Positions 5,549 to 10,525 of a stretch of 10,525 bases of DNA are shown piece by piece. Numbering within the stretch: the stretch's first letter is position 1; each line of letters begins with the position of its first letter. The notes beneath the pieces were generated by a model. The model saw only the letters and a program-made list of their open reading frames with translations. It was not told the origin of the DNA and ran no database searches. A program made the translations under genes and the position numbers. Where the stretch lies: positions 1 to 10,525 of the forward strand of contig JARCMB010000182.1 in the NCBI GenBank assembly GCA_030248825.1. The letters are read 5' to 3'. The stretch comes from Pseudanabaenaceae cyanobacterium MP8IB2.15 (lineage in GTDB: Bacteria > Cyanobacteriota > Cyanobacteriia > Pseudanabaenales > Pseudanabaenaceae).

Positions 5549-7504
5549 TTAGCTTCGATCGAGAGGTAGCAGGACTTCAAATTCAGTCCCAGTTGTACCG
5601 TTAAAAGGCGATCGCAAAGTCAATTTACCACCATGTTTTTGGGTGACAATCTGATAACCGATCGCCATGCCCAAACCTGTACCTTTGTTGGCTGATTTTG
5701 TCGTGAAGAATGTTTCAAAAATTCTGCCCTGAATGTCTTGGGGAATCCCCGGCCCATTATCGGCAATCCGAATTGAAACCCATCGATCGACAGGACTTGC
5801 CATATCTGGACTGATCACTGCGGTGGTAATTTCGATTTGGGGTTTCCAAGGTTTAATTTTGACGGCAACCGCGCCATTGCCATTTGTCTCTCGATCGTTA
5901 GACTCAGAAGTTTTAACTACGGCATACTCACTCAAAGCATCAACAGCATTGCTGAGAATATTCATAAATACCTGAATAATTTGACCTGAGTAGCCCATTA
6001 CTTCTGGTAAGTCACCGAAATTCTTCACCACTTCAATATTGTCCTTGAGGCGATTACTCAGGATTACCAAGCTGTTTTCGATGTTTTCATTCACACTAAA
6101 AAGTGCCGCCTGATTGTCACTCATATGCGAGAAACTTTGAAGCCCACCGACCAAGGTTTTAAGCTGATCGGTTCCCACGTTAACGCTACCAATTACCTTA
6201 GGCAAATCTTGAAGTAAAAAGTCGAGGTCAATTTCCTGCTTAATCGCTGTGACTCGCTCAGACGGGATGACAGTCTCCATGTCATAAGCTCCCAACAGTC
6301 GGATTAAGTCATTACAGTAACCTGACAGATAACCGATGTTGCCGTGAATATATTGAACGGGGTTACGCAGATCGTGGGAAATTTCAGCCACCATCTGCCC
6401 CAAACTTGCCATCTTTTCAGTTTGTACCATCCGCGCTTGGGTTTGTTCGCGTAGTAGTTTAGTCGCTAGTTCATGAATCTGCGACTGGGCAATAAACAGA
6501 TCGTGGACATCTAATAGTTTGTAGGTTCGATCGTCAATCTGAACCACAATTGGCTCGTACATCATTTCCGCCGATCTTTGTAAACATGCTTGTGCGGCAT
6601 TCACCACCGCCATCTGCCCAGACAAGATTTGCATTTCATATTGGGCTGACTCGTAGAGGACTCGAATTGGTCGCCGCGAAAATAATTCTAGGGCAAAGGG
6701 ACGGCTCATGTACTCTAAAAACCGCGTTCTCGAAATCATGCCCGCATACTCACCTTTGCTTGTGAGTATGACTCCTGGCAGCATCGGCATATCTTTAAAA
6801 ATTTGCGATACTTTAGCTCCTGGTCGATCGATCTCGATCTGGACATCATGTAAAGTCAAACCTTGAAGCGTTTCTGCTAAGGAAATGTCTGGGTTGGAAA
6901 TCTCTGACTGGGGAATTTCTGGGTCGTCAGACATCACAATCAGCGGAATTAGTGCCATTTTGCGGACTAACTCAGCCGTAGCAGCTTCTCTGACACTAGC
7001 ACCAGCATCACGCCGCGACACTGGTTCATGATCGGCGATCTCAGCTAAAGTCTCTGCTAGTCGATCGAGCGGCTCTTGAATCAAGCGGCAATTGAGGATA
7101 GCTGTAGTTTGGGCGATCGCATCTAAAATTGTATCTTTGTAGAGCCTAGGCAGTAAGCCTGCCGCACCTTGGCGGTTTGCCCATTTACGCTCCACAGATT
7201 TAATTTTGTCCTGTCTGGGATTGGTCAAAATCACCTTAAGGTTTGGTTGATGTTCGGCACACCATCGGCAGACTGACACAGCTTGTAAAGAAGTGGAATT
7301 AGGGTTAGTGATTCCCATGTCCATAATCAGCAGGTTGGGCAATTCTCTACCCTCTTTTTGGATCTGCTGAAATAGTTCTACGATATCGATGCCAGCAGGT
7401 TGCCAGAATACCTCAAGTTTTTGTGATGTCAGTGCGGCTTGCCAGAGCTTGCCTTGTCCTTCTGACAATTGTGTGACTAGAACCTTTTTCTGAATTTCTG
7501 TCAT
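5549..7504 (-). CDS. Sensor histidine kinase with receiver-like and CBS-like input regions
   Basis: This is a 651-residue, apparently soluble signalling kinase with no convincing transmembrane segment. Residues about 5-135 look like a response-regulator receiver: candidate phospho-Asp D62 in NLLIMDMG, and VILTNP at 91-96. The N-terminal acidic pair and the usual Lys-Pro are missing (LLPRLY at 117-122), so it is probably degenerate. Residues about 185-345 contain two CBS-like strand/helix units (VILTSKGEYAGMISRTRFLEYM; PIVVQIDDRTYKLLDVHDLF). A helix (345-370) leads to the HisKA H-box with H377 (ISHDLRNPVQ). The HATPase domain has an N-box (QVFMNILSNAVDAL, 511-524), G1 DNGPGIP (582-588), FETFF (596-600) and G2 GTGLGMA (608-614). 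A poorly conserved insert of about 50 residues separates the N-box from G1. All kinase motifs are intact. No cognate response regulator is in the window. The signal is unknown; CBS pairs often bind adenine nucleotides. Confidence 0.9.
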   Translation of the reverse strand: MTEIQKKVLVTQLSEGQGKLWQAALTSQKLEVFWQPAGIDIVELFQQIQKEGRELPNLLIMDMGITNPNSTSLQAVSVCRWCAEHQPNLKVILTNPRQDKIKSVERKWANRQGAAGLLPRLYKDTILDAIAQTTAILNCRLIQEPLDRLAETLAEIADHEPVSRRDAGASVREAATAELVRKMALIPLIVMSDDPEIPQSEISNPDISLAETLQGLTLHDVQIEIDRPGAKVSQIFKDMPMLPGVILTSKGEYAGMISRTRFLEYMSRPFALELFSRRPIRVLYESAQYEMQILSGQMAVVNAAQACLQRSAEMMYEPIVVQIDDRTYKLLDVHDLFIAQSQIHELATKLLREQTQARMVQTEKMASLGQMVAEISHDLRNPVQYIHGNIGYLSGYCNDLIRLLGAYDMETVIPSERVTAIKQEIDLDFLLQDLPKVIGSVNVGTDQLKTLVGGLQSFSHMSDNQAALFSVNENIENSLVILSNRLKDNIEVVKNFGDLPEVMGYSGQIIQVFMNILSNAVDALSEYAVVKTSESNDRETNGNGAVAVKIKPWKPQIEITTAVISPDMASPVDRWVSIRIADNGPGIPQDIQGRIFETFFTTKSANKGTGLGMAIGYQIVTQKHGGKLTLRSPFNGTTGTEFEVLLPLDRS

Positions 7505-7532
7505 ATTAGCTACAACCTATAACCCCTATTAA

Positions 7533-7562
7533 TATATAGAGCGGCAGCAAGAGCAATTGCAA
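7533..7562 (-). promoter_or_regulatory. Candidate promoter for the histidine kinase gene
   Basis: On the minus strand TTGCAA (7562-7557), an 18-bp spacer and TATATA (7538-7533) lie about 30 bp before the ATG at 7504, giving a predicted leader near 22 nt. The spacer is one base longer than optimal. It is the best sigma-70-like pair in the 190-bp divergent region. Both hexamers are self-complementary, so the strand assignment relies on gene direction. Confidence 0.4.
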
Positions 7563-7651
7563 CTGAGTAAAAATAACCTTGAGTTAACCCAAAATTAATC
7601 TATTTAGTCAAACTGTTTTAGATCAGCCTTGTTTTATCGATCGAACAGGTT

Positions 7652-7675
7652 CTAGAGCGATACGATAAACTCTAG
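7652..7675 (+). promoter_or_regulatory. Inverted repeat around a possible -10 box upstream of the mannosyltransferase gene
   Basis: CTAGAG (7652-7657) and CTCTAG (7670-7675) form a perfect 6-bp inverted repeat with a 12-bp spacer, ending 19 bp before the ATG at 7695. The spacer contains TACGAT (7661-7666), a plausible -10 with no good -35 at the right distance. The arrangement fits a dimeric repressor site over a promoter, or a hairpin in the leader. Neither can be decided from sequence. Confidence 0.3.
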
Positions 7676-7694
7676 TTCCGACCAAGTTGGATAG

Positions 7695-8990
7695 ATGTGG
7701 CAAAAACTAGATTTTTGGTGGAAAAAACCACAAGCAAATGTGTCGATCGCATTGTTGGGACTGGCGTTGTTTACGATCCTGACCAGATTTTGGGGATTAG
7801 ATCGGCTCGCCCCAATTGTGTTTGATGAAGTTTACTATCCGAAGTTTGCCCAAAATTATCTGCAAGGTGAGCCGTTTTTTGATGCCCATCCACCACTTGG
7901 TAAGTATTTAATTGCCCTAGGCATCCATCTATTTGGCTATAACCCTTTCGGCTACCGTTGCATCACCGCTTTAGCAGGCGCACTAGTGCCATTAGTCACC
8001 TTTGGGTTGGTCTACCAGTTGGATAATTGGCAGCGTACTAGTAGTCGTCTGCGTTGGGCATTTTTAGCAGGACTATTCACCGCACTTGATGGCTTATTAC
8101 TAGTCGAATCTCGCTATGGCTTGATCAACATCTATGTGGTGCTGTTTGGCATGGGATCTCAACTCTGCTTAGTAGTCGCTTTGCAGCCACAGCGTCGTCG
8201 GTGGTTATGGGTGATCGCCGCCGCCGTGATGTTAGGATCTGCTGCCAGTGTGAAGTGGAGTGGGCTTGCTTATCTCGTGGGATGGGGTTCGATCGTAATT
8301 TTAGCGAGGTTTAAATACGGTCAGAAACTCAGTCTCGCTCAAGCTCTTACCCTCCTGATCGTATCTGTTGGGGTGTATCTACCGATCTGGATACCGCATT
8401 TGCTACTCAACCCTGAGATGAACCTGCTTGAGATCCATCAGAACATTCTGGCATTTCATCAAAATCTCGGTGTGGGCAAAACTGAGCCGATCCATCCTTA
8501 TTGCTCTAGTTGGTGGACTTGGCTATGGACGATCCGCCCGATCTCCTACTTTTACAAACAACTACCTAATGGCAATGTGATTGATGTTGTGGCGATGGGT
8601 AATCCTTTTTTGGCTTGGATCGGTTCGATCGCGATTCTTGGTGGTTTACCGTTTGGGATTTGGCTAAAAACCACTAGGCAAAGGGTATTCGATCTGCATT
8701 CTAGTTTCTACTTGGTCACGAGCTTTGCTGGGCATCTGCTGCCTTGGAGCCTGAGTAAACGCTGCACATTCATCTACCACTACATGCCAGCATCGGTGTT
8801 TGCATTTATGTCGATCGCGCTGATCGTTGACTGGTTGTGGCGACAAGAAGCTAAATATCTCAAAAATTGCGCTCGAAGTATCGTGGCGATCTCGATCGCG
8901 GGCTGGATTTTCTGGTTGCCGTTCTATCTGGGCTTACCGATCTCACCTCTAGAATTTCGGTTGTTGATGTGGTTTCCTAGCTGGATTTAG
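7695..8990 (+). CDS. PMT-family (GT39) membrane mannosyltransferase
   Basis: Family members transfer mannose (or another sugar) from a polyprenyl-phosphate carrier to serine/threonine of exported proteins, acting at the membrane on the outer face. The 431 residues are highly hydrophobic, with roughly ten membrane segments. Seen: the first-loop catalytic motif with the acidic pair D44-E45 in VFDEVYYPKFAQNY, followed by FFDAHPPLGKYL (61-72). The PMT hallmarks ALDGLLLVESRYGLINIY and SVKWSGLAYL follow in order, and the C-terminal four-helix region contains YHYMPASVFAF and ends WFPSWI. There is no MIR domain, as is usual for bacterial members. Whether the acceptor is protein, lipid or glycan is not visible. 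The gene is divergent from the histidine kinase and converges on the GT4 gene with a 14-bp overlap. The ATG at 7695 lacks a clear Shine-Dalgarno sequence. It appears complete. Confidence 0.88.
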   Translation: MWQKLDFWWKKPQANVSIALLGLALFTILTRFWGLDRLAPIVFDEVYYPKFAQNYLQGEPFFDAHPPLGKYLIALGIHLFGYNPFGYRCITALAGALVPLVTFGLVYQLDNWQRTSSRLRWAFLAGLFTALDGLLLVESRYGLINIYVVLFGMGSQLCLVVALQPQRRRWLWVIAAAVMLGSAASVKWSGLAYLVGWGSIVILARFKYGQKLSLAQALTLLIVSVGVYLPIWIPHLLLNPEMNLLEIHQNILAFHQNLGVGKTEPIHPYCSSWWTWLWTIRPISYFYKQLPNGNVIDVVAMGNPFLAWIGSIAILGGLPFGIWLKTTRQRVFDLHSSFYLVTSFAGHLLPWSLSKRCTFIYHYMPASVFAFMSIALIVDWLWRQEAKYLKNCARSIVAISIAGWIFWLPFYLGLPISPLEFRLLMWFPSWI

Positions 8991-10260
8991 GATGAAGCTC
9001 AGCAGCAGGAAATAAGTCAGCTTTAACCCCGTACAGTTCTGGCTGAGTTAGCCCCAAAGCCTCTAGATAAAGTGGCACTGCTTTTTCTAAGGTGAAGTTC
9101 TGCTCAAAGTAACTGCGGGCATTCTTGCCAAAATTCTCTACTCGATCGGGATGATCTCGGAGTTGACGAATATAGTCCGCTAAACCTTGAGCATCACCAT
9201 TTACAAAACATTGACCACAGTTTCCTTCAGCCACTAACTCGGTGAGGTAGCTATCCTTGTCACAAATTGCTGCTACAGGTCGCCCTGCTGCCAAAATGCC
9301 ATAAAACTTAGAAGGTGCAACTACGCCATCCATATTCGGCTTCAGACTTACAAGTGATAAATCGCAAGCGGTAAGTGAATATGGCAGCACTTCCCTCTCT
9401 TGGTAAGGCATCATCAAGACGTTTGGTAAATCTCCTACCTCGATCGACTCACGAATTGGCGCACTGCCAGCCCCATTGCCAATAAATACAAACTTGATTC
9501 CAGGTTCATCTTTGAGTAAATAAAGGCAACTCAAGATCGTGATCTCATCATGGCAACGCCCCAAATTGCCAGAATAAAGCACCGTAAAATTTCGATCGAG
9601 TCCATTTTCTTTGGCAAACCAATTATGATCTTTAGGTATCGGCTTAATCAAGTCAGGATCGGCCCAGCTATGAATGACATGAATTTTGTCGGCAAATTCT
9701 GGATTTTTAGCGACCAAAATTTGCTTCATTGGCTCACTCAACACAATTAAAGTACATGCTCGCCGCCATACCTTGGTGTTAATCGCCTCCCAAAGTCGGA
9801 CAATCCAGTGATCTGGCTGGACAATATTGAGTCTGACAGCCACCTCTGGGTAGACATCGTAAATTAAGCAAGAATAGGCATGACCAAAGATCTTGTGGTA
9901 AAACCAGCCCACCAGCCCCAAATATGGTGGCGCAGATGTAATTAATAAGTGCGATCCCCTCGCAACTTTGTTTCTGAGCTTAATCGCACTGCGAAGCCAG
10001 AAAAAGATGCTGTTAATTACCTTGCCTCTAATCCGTTTAGGCGATATTTGAGATGCTCGCGTGCGCCTGACTAAAACTCCTTCTTTCCACTCCTCTCGTG
10101 GGGCATCCGCTTCCTTAAATGCATAACCTGGTTTTCCTGTAAATATGCTGACAGGATAGCCCTTCCCCACTAATGCGCTGGCTAACTCGTGCACAAACTG
10201 CCCAGTAGCTGCGTAGTCGGGTGGATAGAACTGAGTAACGATCGTAATACTTTGCGTCAA
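8977..10260 (-). CDS. GT4-family glycosyltransferase, TTG start
   Basis: This is a 427-residue GT-B fold glycosyltransferase, likely cytoplasmic or peripheral at the membrane, transferring a nucleotide-activated sugar during surface polysaccharide or lipid-linked glycan synthesis. Seen: an N-terminal acceptor domain beginning ITIVTQFYPPDYAATGQFVHELA (5-27, the Gly-rich loop), then YDVYPEVAVRL (134-144). The linker into the C-terminal nucleotide-sugar domain is FTVLYSGNLGRCHD (225-238). FVFIGNGAG (258-266) and the donor-site motif VVAPSKFYGILAAGRPVAA (313-331) follow. In that motif Gly replaces the first Glu of the common EX7E signature; E341 (YLTELV) is retained where the second Glu is expected. 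It resembles WcaI/WbuB-type enzymes; the donor sugar is unknown. No ATG or GTG is available in frame; TTG at 10260-10258 has GAGG 8 nt upstream. It overlaps the converging mannosyltransferase gene by 14 bp. Confidence 0.9.
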   Translation of the reverse strand: MTQSITIVTQFYPPDYAATGQFVHELASALVGKGYPVSIFTGKPGYAFKEADAPREEWKEGVLVRRTRASQISPKRIRGKVINSIFFWLRSAIKLRNKVARGSHLLITSAPPYLGLVGWFYHKIFGHAYSCLIYDVYPEVAVRLNIVQPDHWIVRLWEAINTKVWRRACTLIVLSEPMKQILVAKNPEFADKIHVIHSWADPDLIKPIPKDHNWFAKENGLDRNFTVLYSGNLGRCHDEITILSCLYLLKDEPGIKFVFIGNGAGSAPIRESIEVGDLPNVLMMPYQEREVLPYSLTACDLSLVSLKPNMDGVVAPSKFYGILAAGRPVAAICDKDSYLTELVAEGNCGQCFVNGDAQGLADYIRQLRDHPDRVENFGKNARSYFEQNFTLEKAVPLYLEALGLTQPELYGVKADLFPAAELHPKSS

Positions 10261-10268
10261 AGAAACAG

Positions 10269-10272
10269 CCTC
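10269..10272 (-). promoter_or_regulatory. Shine-Dalgarno GAGG deciding the GT4 TTG start
   Basis: On the minus strand GAGG (10272-10269) is followed by an 8-nt spacer and TTG (10260-10258). The frame stays open further upstream but offers no ATG, GTG or TTG. The conserved FYPPDYAATG segment begins only ten residues after the TTG, as expected for this family's N-terminus. Confidence 0.6.
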
Positions 10273-10304
10273 ACTGAACTTATAGCGATGGATCGAAATT
10301 TAGA

Positions 10305-10316
10305 TAGCGTTCGCTA
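10305..10316. repeat. Short palindrome in the GT4 leader
   Basis: TAGCGTTCGCTA has perfectly complementary 5-base arms (TAGCG/CGCTA) around two central bases. It sits in the presumed 5' untranslated leader of the GT4 gene, between its -10 box and the Shine-Dalgarno sequence. It could be an operator, a small RNA hairpin, or a fragment of the AGCG/CGCT-rich palindromic repeats common between cyanobacterial genes. Confidence 0.35.
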
Positions 10317-10353
10317 AACAAACTTCTCCATTCCAACAGCTTCCCCAATACTT

Positions 10354-10359
10354 ATTATA
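10354..10359 (-). promoter_or_regulatory. Possible -10 box for the GT4 gene
   Basis: A perfect TATAAT is present on the minus strand (plus-strand ATTATA), giving a predicted leader of about 87 nt to the TTG start. No matching -35 is visible at 16-18 bp (GGTATT at 17). It is a candidate only. Confidence 0.35.
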
Positions 10360-10392
10360 TTTCCCAACTATGCAGCAATACCTTTCTCTACA

Positions 10393-10525
10393 ATGAAAAA
10401 TAATAAGAACCGTGAAGCTCAAGATCTAAGCCGTAAACAAAACTAGAAACCTTGGCAATATATTACAGGCTTTGGTTTAATTAGCAACATTGGCGATCGC
10501 AGGTTTAAGTGGATCATGACACAAC
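10393..10525 (+). other. Right-edge plus-strand stretch: possible decayed small ORF or 5' region of a gene outside the window
   Basis: ATG at 10393 opens only 17 codons (MKNNKNREAQDLSRKQN) before TAG at 10444-10446. The same frame then continues open to the window end, reading KPWQYITGFGLISNIG, and contains an ATG at 10516 (MTQ...) that could start a gene leaving the window. From the HIP1 site (10493-10500) a neighbouring frame reads AIAGLSGS and then stops. This is either ordinary leader sequence or a small membrane-anchored protein broken by one stop and one frameshift. No Shine-Dalgarno sequence supports the 10393 start. Confidence 0.2.

Noticed and set aside
1..10525. CRISPR array, transposase, phage or defence genes
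   Set aside because: No regularly spaced direct repeats and no matching protein motifs were seen on either strand; nearly all sequence is accounted for by core-type genes.

Overview
The window reads as a piece of a cyanobacterial chromosome. The octamer GCGATCGC (HIP1) occurs at least four times (4876, 5608, 7113, 10493) and its core CGATCG many more times. The gene set also fits: a cyanobacterial-type biliverdin reductase, a small bacterial-type Fe-S ferredoxin, and CcdA of the thylakoid/periplasmic cytochrome c system. No phage, transposase, CRISPR array or defence locus is visible. This is mostly an ordinary core-gene region, and the points worth a second look are regulatory structures and small irregularities in gene layout.

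Left part, plus strand (1-2321): the C-terminal 266 residues of homoserine kinase (threonine synthesis); then an 86-residue two-helix membrane protein of unknown function whose stop lies 3 nt before the start of biliverdin reductase (bvdR); then a tRNA-Val with anticodon CAC 41 nt after bvdR. Positions 2322-2478 hold no gene. They hold a set of nested inverted repeats that ends next to the nusA stop codon and probably serves as a transcription end point between the converging tRNA and nusA units.

Middle part, minus strand (7504 down to 2479): five co-directional genes in transcription order. These are a 651-residue histidine kinase with degenerate receiver-like and CBS-like input regions, ccdA, a 74-residue ferredoxin, rimP and nusA. 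The rimP-nusA pair is the usual ribosome-maturation/transcription-factor operon, but the customary downstream ylxR and infB are absent. A compact hairpin plus T-run lies just upstream of the rimP ATG and is either a terminator for the ferredoxin unit or an attenuator in the rimP leader. Separate promoters are plausible in front of the histidine kinase and the ferredoxin.

Right part (7505-10525): a 190-bp divergent intergenic region, then a PMT-family (GT39) membrane mannosyltransferase on plus that converges and overlaps by 14 bp with a GT4 glycosyltransferase on minus. The two glycosyltransferases suggest surface glycan or glycoprotein synthesis. The GT4 gene appears to start at TTG with a good Shine-Dalgarno sequence. 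The last 265 bases hold its leader and promoter, and perhaps the remnant or start of a plus-strand gene that leaves the window.
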